Source of the DNA: Selaginella moellendorffii
Taxonomy: Eukaryota > Streptophyta > Lycopodiopsida > Selaginellales > Selaginellaceae
DNA length: 64,000 bases
Direction of reading: 5' to 3'
Assembly (NCBI RefSeq): GCF_000143415.4
Contig: NW_003314354.1
Span: forward strand, 593,343 to 657,342
In this document: positions 49,154 through 60,960 of the stretch, piece by piece
Position numbering within the stretch: position 1 is the first letter of the stretch
Layout: every line of letters begins with the position of its first letter
Notes under the pieces: generated by a model
Told to the model about the DNA's origin: nothing
Seen by the model: the letters and a program-made list of their open reading frames with translations, nothing else
The model's database searches: none
Made by a program: the position numbers and the translations under genes

Positions 49154-50261
49154 TCGGGACCGAGACCGAGACCGAGGCCGAGGCCGAGACCGAGCCCGAG
49201 CCCAAGTCCGAGTCCAAATCCGAGTCCGAGTCCGAGTCCGAGTCCGAGTCAGAGTCCGGAGCCTGAGAGGGTGAAAGCCCAAAGCGTTCGTCTCCCAGAC
49301 CCTGGGGGGTTTGGTGAGCTCCAAAAGTATAGTAGGGGGAGGACTGTAGTGGAGCCAGTTTGGCCAGGAAAGGCCAGTTTGGCCCAGGAAGGCCGGACCC
49401 AGTGTTGGGTGATGAGCTGCCCACTGGGAAGTCCAAGACTAGAGTGAACACGGACCGACAAGTGGGGTAGCTTGGTGAAGTGTTCAAGAGCCGGCTCTAG
49501 TTCCCCCGGGAGATCGACTGGCCGATGCTCCCAGTCCAAGTGTGGGTGGCACTACCTACTTGGATACCTGGTGTGGCTCAACGGGACCCGCTCTAAGCCC
49601 ATGGCTAGAGCACCCAAGGGCAGAAGGCGAGGAGAGTACCCAGGTGGCTCGCGTAAGGCCACGGTGTTCCGAAATGTTGTCCCAAAGGCCCAGACTGTGG
49701 AAAGGAAGAGGAGCAGTCCTCTGGGGTAGTGACCAAGGACACAGTCGTGTGGTGAGGAAGTCCCAGAGGACCGTGGGACTTAGTGGTCGGGCCTGTGGGT
49801 CTCGATCCAGTGGCAGTGTTGGCAAACACGGCCAGGGGCAGAAAGGGACTTAGTGGGGACTGACAGAGGGATATTGGGGAAGGCTATTCCCCTTGTCGGT
49901 GGGCATCCTAAGGATGCTAAGGAGTGGATCTGAGATGACCACTCACGGATGGTTTGCCTAGTCTTGGAGAGCCAAGACAGTGATGCAAGTGGTATTGGAC
50001 TACCAGTGTGGCAAAGGTGATTGGGCATGGCCTTAGCATAACAGGCTGCTATGTCGGTGGTACCTTTGAGTGTCGGTCATGGGATCGGACACGTGGAGCA
50101 CTTGGACCAAGTGCAAATGTTGAGTGGCATGGATGCCATTCTCGGGGCTAGCAAGTCCCAAGTCCTGGATTGGACTTATGGAGGTTGTGAATGAGACTCC
50201 TCCAAGTGGTCAGAGGTGTGGTTAAGTGACTAAAGTAAAATGGAAAATTTAGTCGCTTACA
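48412..50261 (+). mobile_element. Solo LTR nested in the same family
   Basis: A complete third LTR (1850 bp), TGTGAGACAC to CGCTTACA, in the same orientation. It is flanked by ATAGC at 48,407-48,411 and 50,262-50,266. No primer site follows, and no internal region or second LTR belongs to it. It therefore inserted into the LARD interior and later lost its body by LTR-LTR recombination. It differs more from the two outer LTRs than they do from each other. Confidence 0.93.
48645..49260. repeat. Compound tandem array in the nested solo LTR
   Basis: Same architecture as the array in the 5-prime LTR but about 90 bp shorter, with a different order of 35-bp and 12-bp units. Confidence 0.95.
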
Positions 50262-53209
50262 ATAGCCAAAGCTGCAGAGCATGCAGTTGGAGTGTGGTGA
50301 CCCAAATAATGATGGAGGTGTGGAAGCACCAAACAATGAGTTGTAGGACTTGACAACTATGAGGCAACTAAGCAAGAGGTGCAGAATAACTGGTTAAACG
50401 GGTAGAAGGTAGCTACCCAAGACTTCTTAATAGCATAGGGAAGTTGGATATACCCTTACGGGGGATAAGTTGCTTGTGTTGCGATATAGTAAGTCAATGT
50501 CATAAAAGGACTCATTGTCAAGAAAGCCATCATTGGGACACCCGAACACTCTAGAACACCAGAAGGTGGTGTTTGATGTCGCGAGGGCAATGGATAAGGC
50601 CTAAGGGACTAAGTCCCTAGCGAATGATGGATAGAAGGTGCTATCCAAATGTCCAAGGTTGCGGAGACAGGAGAAGACTGTCTACCCGAGTTGGACAAAG
50701 CCAAAAATAGAAATTTGGCAAGGCTAGTGATGGGCATGTAAAGGCCCATAAGCAACAATGTAATCCCAATGTGTGGGGTTACAAGATGAGCATACCCGGA
50801 TTGAGGAACCACTCCCTGGGCTATTGGGTTGGTTCATCCCTAGGAATACTTGCTAAGGCATGATAGAAAGTGCAAAGCTATCCTCCTGGTCTGGAGGAGA
50901 ATGACCGAAGGAAAGGTGCGAAGCCAAAAGCAAAAAGTAAGGGGATAGAACCGAACCATAGGAATCGAAGGGCATAACCAAGGTTTGTTATGCCAGTTGG
51001 GAGTGGAGAATCAAGTGGGGGCTCGAGGGTGTTGCCGCTAGCAACCGTGATGCCATGGAGAGTCTAAAATATGGAATTGTCCATGTTAGACTATATGGCA
51101 TTTGGAAGGCTTGCAAAAAAGGAGGCCTTAGCAAGCTGAGGGACAGAGTTCCTTCAAGGTTCCCAAAGACGATTCTAGGTAGCGTAGTACCTAGAAAGGC
51201 CAAGTGTAAATGAATCATGGAACGCGCGAAATCAGAGTGGCGCAGCAGAAGCGTGGTCTTGAAGCTTGCCATGAGGCAAGGTTTTCAAGGTTAGGGAAGT
51301 AGTTCTTGAGTGTTCAAAGAGAGGGCTTTGAACGAAAGTCGATGGTCAAGGACTTTCACGCTTATGCAGGAACCATGTTACAATGGTCAGAGGACTTGCC
51401 AAGTGAGATTGGCACGTCGGGGGAACAAAGACCCTAGTTGAAGGTGATAACTTCAAAAAGGGTGGGCCATGGGGCCGAGCATGGAGGAGTCCATGCATGA
51501 TCACAGACATGTCAAGTGAGAGGACTTGGCAGTGTGGAGGAACTAGGTTCCTAAGCTGTGATCTGTAGCGCGCTTTAAAAATAAGTTGGTGCACCGGCGT
51601 GGGGAGTCACGCCAGGCATCTTGTGTGATGCCGTCCGTAGATGCATATACGGAGGTTGGGTTCGAGTCCCGACCCTCTAGTGCTTGGGTTCGAGTCCCAA
51701 ATCACTAGGGCGTGGTGATGGTTTGGAATATGAGGACACTCATATTTCGGTGGTCATGGACTCTCAGTGGGGAGACTGGTTTGGGCACACCGCCAAGCGA
51801 GGGATGCCTCGGAGTCGTGATGCACGGTTAGATTGCTTAGTGTGAAAGCTCAGCATATCTAACTTGAACGCTTTGGTGCAAGTGGCACCAAGGTCGTGGT
51901 AAGTGAGATGGGAACACCTAATCTCAGTTGCTATGAACCCTTGGCCGTAAGGGCTGGCTTGGGTGCACCGCCAAGTGTGGGGGATGCCCCCGGGGTTATA
52001 GTCAACAACTTGGAGGTCTAGAAGACCAAGTACCTTTTGGCAACTCTGTTAAGGTGCCAAGGTGAGATCACTAGGTGATTTTATGGCTAGATAAGGACAA
52101 GGTCCTTGGTTGGCTAAGGAATGAAGTTCTTGGTTCAAAATGTTGAAATTGAACTGTTTAAGGTGGTGTGGCTTGGTCGTGATGACCAAGTGGGAAGAGC
52201 ACCTAAGGGAAATAAACTATGTCCGTGCGATGGCATAGTGAGTCCGAGGAAAGTAGTCTCTATAAAAGACCCATGGGAGGGTCACGAAGTTGGGCCGTGG
52301 ATAGAGCCCATAGCAGAAGATGCTAAAGAGACGTACTAGGGGTGAACATCCTCCGGACTTGGCAAAGAAGAGTCTTTGCTATGGAACCGAAACAATACCT
52401 CAAGGAGGGAGGTAGAGATTCGATGTTGCTTGGTGCAACAATCAACGGATAGGAGCAAAAGATGAGTGGCCAAGATAGGGCCGTGGAATCCCTTGGAAGG
52501 AATCCAAGTGACAAAGTTAGGCGAGGAACACTAATGTGTTGGACGCTAACAAATTCCGGAAAAGGAAGTGTGTTTCCAAGGATGAATTCCGAAATGCTCC
52601 GATTTGGCGAAAGTGGAAACTCCAAGGGAGGGAGCGGTAAGGTAGCCGAATGATAGGGCCATGAACAGCCCTAGCACAAAGTATGATAACTGGAACTTTG
52701 GCACGAAATAGAAGAGAGGATGATGGTGCCCTCGAGTAGAGAACTTCCTAGGATGGGAAGTGGAGTTGCACAAAAGGTGCAAGGCAAGGTGTCGGAGACA
52801 CCTAGGAAATTGACTCCAAGAAGTCAAAATTCAAAGTTCCAAAGTGCAAAGGTTATATCGATGGAAATTGAGACTACTCGAAAAAGAGTAGTGGGATTGA
52901 CTTAGAGAAGGGTCTTTAAGAGGTTTAGCGAGAACTAAACCAATAAAAGGAGAGAACCACTATATGTGGTCCAATCAGTCTCTAAGTTGGAGAGACTACC
53001 CTCCTTAGAGGATATGCAAAAGGCATGGTGAGCCTTCAATGTTCAACCATTGACGAATATGGAGAAGGCATGGTGAGCCTTCAACGTCACACCATTGACA
53101 AATATTGGCTACGCGCCAAGGATGGAAATGGTAACACATGCGGGTGTTACTTTATAAAATGATTCACCGTTCGATGAGGACATCGAACTTCGTCTATGGG
53201 TGGTGGAGT
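50262..53209 (+). other. LARD internal region, right part
   Basis: Starts with the second ATAGC target copy. No gag, protease, RT or integrase motif in any frame. It contains two T-arm-like hairpins (51,634-51,708) and a two-copy tandem duplication of about 47 bp at 53,016-53,106 (AAGGCATGGTGAGCCTTCAA...CCATTGAC). The last bases before the 3-prime LTR, GGGTGGTGGAGT, are the best polypurine-tract candidate. Confidence 0.75.
51634..51708 (+). other. Two tRNA T-arm-like hairpins (B-box-like)
   Basis: GGGTTCGAGTCCC occurs at 51,658-51,670 and 51,686-51,698. The first follows a TCCGTA/TACGGA stem-loop (51,634-51,653), in the position of an anticodon arm. The second forms TTGGG-loop-CCCAA inside an outer CTAGTG/CACTAG stem (51,677-51,708), like an acceptor plus T-arm minihelix. 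GGTTCGAxTCC is the RNA polymerase III B-box consensus. This is not a complete tRNA. Confidence 0.6.
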
Positions 53210-53953
53210 TGTGAGACACAAAATCCCTAGGCCCCAAAGTGGAGCTGGAAGGGCGCCACATGGTAGTGGCCAAAGCGAGAGCCAAACGAGCGTAACACGT
53301 TTGGACCAAAAGCTCCGACTTGAAAAGTCAAGAGCGGGAGTGGAACTCCCAACGAAGTGCTCGAGGAACGAGCACAAAGCGGGCAAAAGGCGAGGCTCCA
53401 AAAAGGGACCCAAAAGGACCAACACATGACACATGGGAGTGTCCGAGATGGACTCGAGTTTGAGTCCGAAGTGGAGTCCGAGATGGACCAGAGTTGGAGT
53501 CCGAAGTGGAGTCCGAGATGGACCCGAGTTGGAGTCCGAAGTGGAGTCCGAGATGGACCCGAGTTGGAGTCCGAAGTGGAGTCCGAGATGGACCCGAGAT
53601 GGAGTCCGAGATGGAGTCCGAAGTGGAGTCCGAGGTGGACCCGAGATGGACCCAAGTTGGAGTCCGAAGTGGAGTCCGAGATGGACCCGAGATGGAGTCC
53701 GAGATGGAGTCCGAAGTGGAGTCCGAGGTGGACCCGAGATGGACCCAAGTTGGAGTCCGAAGTGGAGTCCGAGATGGACCCGAGATGGAGTCCGAGATGG
53801 AGTCTGAGATGGAGTCTGAGGTGGACCCGAGATGGACCCGAAATGGAGTCCGAGATGGAGTCCGAGATGGACCCGAGATGGACCCGAGATGGAGTCCGAG
53901 ATGGAGTCCAAGATGGAGTCCGAGATCGAGTCTGAAGTCGAGACCGAGACCGG

Positions 53954-54009
<56 letters not shown>

Positions 54010-55100
54010 TCGGGACCGAGGCCGAGGCCGAGGCCGAGACCAAGCCCGAGCCCGAGTCCGAGTCCGAGTCCGAGTCCGAGTCCGAGTCCGAGTCCGGAGC
54101 CTGAGAGGGTGAAAGCCCAAAGCGTTCGTCTCCCAGACCCTGGGGGGTTTGGTGAGCTCCAAAAGTATAGTAGGGGGAGGACTGCAGTGGAGCCAGTTTG
54201 GCCAGGAAAGGCCAGTTTGGCCCAGGAAGGCCGGACCCAGTGTTGGGTGATGAGCTGCCCACTGGGAAGTCCAAGACTAGAGTGAACACAGACCGACAAG
54301 CGGGGTAGCTTGGTGAAGTGTTCAAGAGCCGGCTCTAATTCCCCCGGGAAATTGACTGGCCGATGCTCCCAGTCCAAGTGTGGGTGGCACTACCTACTTG
54401 GATACCTGTTGTGGCTCAATGGAACCTCGCTCTAAGCCCATGGCTAGAGCACCTAAAGACGAAAGGCGGGGAGAGTACCCATGAGGCTTGCATAAGGCCA
54501 CGGTGTTCCGAAATGGTGTCCCAAAGTCCCAGACTGTGGAAAGGAAGAGGGATAGCCCTCCGGTGTGGTGACCAAGGACACAGTCACACAGTGAGGAAGT
54601 CCTAGAGGATGGTGGGACTTAGTGGTCGGGCCGGTGGGCCTCGATCCAGTGGCAGTGTTGGCGAACACAGCCAAGGACAGAAAGGGACCTGGTGGGGACC
54701 GGAACGGAGATATTGGGGAAGGCTATTCCCCATGTCTGTAGGCATCCTAAGGATGTTAAGGAGTGGATCTGGGATGACCACTCATGGATGGATGACCCAG
54801 ACTTTGAGAGACGGGATTGGAATGTAGGTGGTGTTGGACCACCAGTGTGACCAAGGTAAATGGGCATGGCCTTAGCGTAACGGGCCGATATGTCGGTGGT
54901 ACCTTCGGGTGTCGATCATGGGATCGGACACGTGGAGCACTTGGACCAAGTGCAAATGTTGAGTGGCATGGATGCCATTCTCGGGGCTAGCAAGTCCCAA
55001 GTCCTGGATTGGACTGATGGAGGTTGTGAATGAGACTCCTCCAAGTGGTCGGAGGTATGGTTAAGTGACTAAAGTAGAATGGAAAATTTAGTCGCTTACA
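53210..55100 (+). repeat. 3-prime LTR (1891 bp)
   Basis: Matches the 5-prime LTR end to end; the 48-bp length difference lies mainly in the tandem array (53,441-54,096). Followed by target copy TCATC. Confidence 0.95.
53441..54096. repeat. Compound tandem array in the 3-prime LTR
   Basis: Same unit series as in the 5-prime LTR (35-bp, 12-bp, GAGACC, GAGTCC blocks) with fewer units. Confidence 0.95.
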
Positions 55101-55432
55101 TCATCATTACAAGATCTTTGGAGAGCAAATTCTACAAAAGCTAAAATTTATATGGTTGAAAATACCCCTTATAGCAGATTTGTAGTTGGATTGGCAATAG
55201 TATAATAGGTTTTGCAGCTGAAAAAAATTAATAAAATGCAAAAACTAGTTAATGCAATATAAATGTAAATTATTTTTATACTCATGGTTTATGTTGTTAG
55301 AACTTTTATTATTTTGTAGTATAATTAATTCAAGAACATTCTGGAGAAAATGGTTTACAATGTATTCAGGCATTGCTTGAGGTTAAGCAAGTTAATTTCA
55401 CTGACTACAACATAAAGCTTTAAGTATTGGAA

Positions 55433-55760
55433 TGTAAGTTCTTAAATTCAGACTTCCTAAGAGGTCATCTAGCCCAATATTCTTCAAATCAAACAAATTG
55501 AAGAACATTGTAGTGCATATGATCATGGGATGAGATTTGAATATACTGTCACCGTGGATCCTTGGAACCTTAGGGGATAAATGAGGATAAAATAGCTATT
55601 AAGGGCTCTCTCATCAAGCAATTGCCTCTTTTCCAATTGGTTTAAGGGGACAGAGATAAAGTGCGCTACAAACATTTAGCTCTAACTATCCTAAGACTTT
55701 TTCTTTCTATATCTGAACCCTTATATACTGTCTTTTAAGTCATTTCTTTGGTTGCTTACA
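55433..55760 (-). repeat. Short-LTR family, copy C (328 bp)
   Basis: Same family and orientation as 38,633-38,826: TGTAAGTTCTTAAATTCAGACTTCC at the left, CCAATTGGTTTAAGGGG in the middle, GGTTGCTTACA at the right. It is longer because of extra sequence between about 55,490 and 55,620. Confidence 0.75.
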
Positions 55761-57540
55761 TGTTTATATAGATTTGATTTAGATCCATTTAAATTAAAAA
55801 AGAGGTCACTCAATAAACAAGCTATGTGTGTATACACTATTTTGAAATTGTACTACATTTGTATGTAAATAGAGATATTAAAAATTAATGTGACAAAATA
55901 ACTCTTAATAGTACACTTTATATTGGAGGAGTTTTGTATCATGAATAAAGACTAGTTTTCAGTTTTGTATTTTATTGTGCTTATAATAACAATAAGATTT
56001 TAGATTTAAGAGACCTAATCAGATTACAATCTTTAAATATATTAAATATTTAAAATTTTATAAGCATTTAATCTGAGATATTATTAATTAGATTAAAATT
56101 AAAATTAAAGTAATAATAGATTAAAATATTTTATTTATTATTAATAATATTTAAATATATTTAGAATTTAATTTAATAGTTAATATATTAGTAATAAATA
56201 GCTAATAAATATTAATACTTAAATATTCAATTTTTAACTGCTAATCTATAGAAGCAAAAAATAGTATCAAAATCATATAGTAATTTTATATATAAAATCC
56301 TTATATATTCTCCTCATATATCTTGTCATTCACAGTGTTTGGCTTAGTACTTCAATTGGATTGTTTACTAAAAATATGAGTTTATGATACACATCACATT
56401 AGATATGGTAAGTAAAATGGGGCAAAAAACAAAAAAATTGTTGTGTTTTACTGCTGCTATGAACATATATGTACATGTGATGGTCATGGATCTTTCAAAG
56501 CACTCAGCTTCTTTCTCCCACTAAATATCAGATTTCCATATTGAATGACTGTTTTGCAGTAATAGTTGCTCAAAACTCTCAACAACAAACTCAATTTTAA
56601 ATGCTCTTTGAAAAATGGATCTAACATGATCCTAGAAGCTAAATGTGTTAGATTTCATATAAGTATTCATAAGCACAATAAAATTACTGATTAAAACAAA
56701 ATTATTTTACAGAAGAAATAGCTACAACTATTAAGTCCTCTATTTTAAGTTAGAATATATCATATTTTCATTGATGCTATTTTCTCTATACTGTGCTTTA
56801 TAATTTTTTAAAAAACAAATTTAAGTATTTTTAAAATTATTTGTTTAAAATAAATTTTCTTTAAGTACGGAGTGTATTTTTCAATTTTTAATTTTTTAGA
56901 TTATTTTTGTATATTTTAATTCGAATTGTTTTTATTTATTATCTATATTTATAAATTTTAAACAGTACTAATTAACAGTAACAGTACTAATTCAAAGTAA
57001 CAGTACTAATTAAAAGTTAACATATAATATTATATATCATTAACATTATTTCTATGTCTACATTTTATTTATTTTTATTTAAATTTCCAGCATTATAAAA
57101 TTGTTATTGAGGCTAAAATATTTCAATGAAAGGTAAGGTTTTACTCTGATATTGGGTTATTAATCTCTTTTTTTTCTAAAACCATAACATATCAGAAAAT
57201 TTAAGAATGGTCTATAAATTGATTTAATAATAATAAAACTTTAAGTGATGATGAATCACATTTTTTTAGATGGTATCCTTTTGTATTATGTCTAATGTTG
57301 TCTCAATCATATTTAGAACTTCATGTCATTATATTTATTTATATGTTTTTCATGTATCAATGCACAAATTATTAGTCTTAAAAACAGTATTATAACTTTA
57401 CAATATTGCACAAATCTTAGACTATATCTGAGCTAACTGATAACTCAATGTGATTAGATTCATTGATGAATGTGTAATAAGTATCATAATATTATTTAAT
57501 AAAATGAAACTAATTTACTAGTTAAAATAGCTGGAGCTAT

Positions 57541-57640
57541 NNNNNNNNNNNNNNNNNNNNNNNNNNNNNNNNNNNNNNNNNNNNNNNNNNNNNNNNNNNN
57601 NNNNNNNNNNNNNNNNNNNNNNNNNNNNNNNNNNNNNNNN
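57541..57640. other. Assembly gap, 100 N
   Basis: One hundred unresolved bases. The round size suggests a placeholder between contigs, so true distance is unknown. Confidence 0.99.
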
Positions 57641-60439
57641 AATATATCATGTTCCATAGTCAGTACTTATTTAACTTTAGTGTTATAGTATATTTTTTAT
57701 TGTGTCTACTATCATCTTTGTACATCAAATTTATATTTAATTTTAATAATGTAGTGTTAATAATGAGAATGATGATGCTTAGATTCCAGATCCACTGGAA
57801 AATATAGATTAAAATAAATATTAAAAATTTCAAAATAAATTTTAATTATTTTAAACACAATTTTTAGTGATTCCTTTAGATATTACAATAATTGTTGAAA
57901 TGAATAGTTTTAAATAGTTTATGGAATAGTTGTAAAACTTTATATGAGTAATGGAGAGAGTAGGTTTTTGAATAATGTTTAGTGCTAATAAGTTTAAAGC
58001 ATATTAAGAGCATAAAAATAAGTCTAAAATTTTTTTAAAATCTTTTATAAGAAATAAGAAACAAAATATACCAATAATTATTAAACAAAATTTACTCTTT
58101 TATATTTCTCATTTGCAGAGATTGTATTGAGTCTATGCATGAAATGGAAGCCCACTTTCATTCAAGCATAAAGCAATTTTTAGTTATAGTGTAAACTTTG
58201 TGTGTATTTAGAGAAATAAGTGCTCCACCAAGGAGAAGAAAAATGACTCAATTTACATGTTAATAATATTTTTTTTGGAAAGAGTACCATTATTTTTGTT
58301 TACCCATTATCAAAAAACTTAAAGTAGGTTCTGATTTACTGGAATGTGGTTTAGCTTTCAAAATTTCTAGAGACAGGCACTTATCCATTACATTTTATAA
58401 AAGGGCTTTAGGAAACATTGAGTAAAAGTGAAGTCATTGCTCTTGACATGGTAATGGTTTGAAGTTTCTTTCTGTAGCCTCCTACAAGAAACTCTCAGCT
58501 TGTCTGGATTTGATGCTTATGTTAGCACTCAGGCTCTTAATGTTCCTAGAGCATTCTCATGCAACTAAATTCAACAGGTGGTAAAGATCATTTGGAGAAA
58601 TGATTGTATACCTTTAAGTCAGTGATAGACCTTGCTATGATAATAATCCGTGTCGTCATTGAAGTGTTTGGTCCTGAGTCCTGGCTAAGAACTGTACTCT
58701 TGGTTGAATCTAGTGCCACAGTCAATGCTCTGATCCCTTACACAGCATTTCTTACACAGCCTTGATTGTGTCTGTAGGAAAATCTGGGATTCCAGACCAA
58801 TTTGTCTCTACAGAAAAACAACCTTGCTTCTAGAAAAAAATAAAACCAACCAGCAGTTGATGCTTCAGTTTGGTTCTTCCAGGCATTTTTGAGGGAAATA
58901 ATAGTTCATAGCTTATTGTGTAGAGACAGGAAATCAAAATCAATAATTGATGTTATTATTTGTCTGTTTTGTAATATAAACACCAGCAAAATGACTGTCA
59001 GACTTGAGTGTAAGAAACTTGCCTGGTTGGCTCTTTTATGCTCATTTGTGTGAGTCTCAAAGAGAGAGAGAAGTGAGTTTATAGGTCGCTGCAATTTTCT
59101 TCTGCCATGCCACATCCATAGAGAGACAAAAGTTATGTGGAGATGCAGCAGCTGGACAAAATGAAAGGTACCTCTAAGACCAAAGTGGAGGGCATTTTTG
59201 GATAGACAAGAAACAGATGTGCCACCTCCAATGCCAGAGCTGCAAACCTAATCATCTTGGTCCATCAACTTTGAGGCATGACTGATTTGCCTGAGCAATG
59301 TAGGAAAGACATTGGAAAGGGCTTGTTAGCCAGGAGACTTTAGCATATATAGAATGATGGGTGGCTGATAATGTGGTCGGCAATAGGTTCAATGTACTTA
59401 GTTTAGACCTCCAAAACACTCTTGCAAGTTAAGCAAGAACCCAAGTTTGTCGTACGAAGATTGTGCCAAGGACTGAGCAGCAAAGATGTGGTCAGCTTCT
59501 CAATGAATTCCACAAGACAATGTGGGAATCATCAAGCTTGTATAGGTCCATGCTGTTTTTACGTTGAAGATCCACTGAAACCCATGTTTGCTTGAGGTTC
59601 TTTCTCTTGTTGTCTCACATCTTGTACGAAATATTGTGATACAGTGCCTGGTCCAAGACACGCACTTAGCAAAGATGTGAGCTCCACTTTGTTGCACACA
59701 GGGGAGAAGATTTGGCGATGCTGGAGAAGAGATCAGATCAGTGCTTTATTCATTATACGCATTTTTTTGCCCAGCTTTTCCTGCATTTTGAATCAAGTTG
59801 AGTGACTGATGAACTTGAAAAGCAGATGAAGATACCAAAAGGCACCTTACATAAAAGCCCAGCCTTCGCTCAGTCTTTTACTTGTCTGATTCACTCGGAG
59901 ATCAGTAGCAGCCACCTAAGCTCCCCTTGCAAACCTTTTTAAATGAACCTGTACCCAAAGCCGAATAGTAATAAACCTAAAAATAAAGCATAAAAACTAA
60001 TAATAAAAGCATTAAAATAACTTACCAAATCCATAGTTTCCCTGTCAGCACTCTAAGTTCACAGCAGTGCTTTTGAGGAATTCATATGTATAAAATTTTT
60101 CAAAATTCTTTTCTGTAACTACAGGTATTTTCAATACACTGCCAAGACCATCAGCTTTGAAAGGAGAAAGGTAGTGTGGCTGATATGCTGCTATGGATGG
60201 TTTAGCAGACATTCTTATATGCAATCTTCCAGTATGGTAGCTAGGAGCAGCACGTTTGCAGGCAGGAGGGCCAGGATTTCCATGGATCAGCTGTGCTGCT
60301 GCCGCCCCCCACAGTGGCCTTTGCCGTGGAATCTCTCCAGCACGTGACAAGGGAGGAGGGATTGGGGCTCTACAAGGATATGATCCCTAGGCAGATGTAT
60401 TATAGGAGCAAGATGTTTGTATTTTTCTAGCAAACCTCA

Positions 60440-60960
60440 ATCTTGTGTAAGATATTTTGTAACTCATAATATATAAGATAACTATTATGAAAACTAAATG
60501 ATGAAGATGCAAAATCCTTGTGAAAGAAAAACATAGAATAAGGAGAAGGAAAGCTCATAGAAATACAAGATTAAAATACTAAAAAGACTGGTTTCTATGA
60601 ACTTCTCAATAAAATTCATTTAGGGTAAATTGTAGTAGAACAGCTCCCAACTAAATATCCAGATTGATAGAAATAATGGTGAAAATAATAAACCATGCTT
60701 CATTAAGATTATAATTAGGTGATATCATGCTAGTAAGCTATATATGGAAGGTATGATTTCAAAAGCCTTACTAAATTTTGAAATTTTCTACAAGATTGTC
60801 TCTAGCCAAAAGATTCAAAATCATATATTGCTAAACATCTAGAAAAGTTAAAAAAAAAATAGTAATAAACTATTCAATACTACTTATTATTCAGAAATTA
60901 TATAAGGAGAACATGACTATAAACATACTTAGATTTAACACATTAATATGTTCATAATAA
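60440..60960 (+). repeat. Dispersed AT-rich repeat, copy 2
   Basis: Direct-orientation partner of 22,190-22,760; see landmarks there. The similarity fades on both sides without obvious terminal repeats. Confidence 0.75.

Larger units (their letters stand above)
45321..55100 (+). mobile_element. Non-coding LTR retrotransposon (LARD-like), with a nested solo LTR
   Basis: Two long direct repeats (45,321-47,259 and 53,210-55,100) begin TGTGAGACAC and end CGCTTACA. They are flanked by the 5-bp direct duplication TCATC (45,316-45,320 and 55,101-55,105). A primer site follows the left LTR. The internal region, after removing the inserted solo LTR, is about 4.1 kb and encodes no gag or pol motif in any frame. 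That matches large retrotransposon derivatives, which rely on proteins from another element. Outside the length-variable array the two LTRs differ only sparsely, suggesting recent insertion. The same family is seen as relics at 35,247, 39,002 and 41,870. Confidence 0.92.

Noticed and set aside
51634-51708. Functional tRNA gene
   Set aside because: T-arm and stem pieces are present, but there is no A box and no complete cloverleaf.
60045-60350. 101-codon ORF, minus
   Set aside because: Reads like protein in places, but I could not match it to any family or link it to neighbouring exons.
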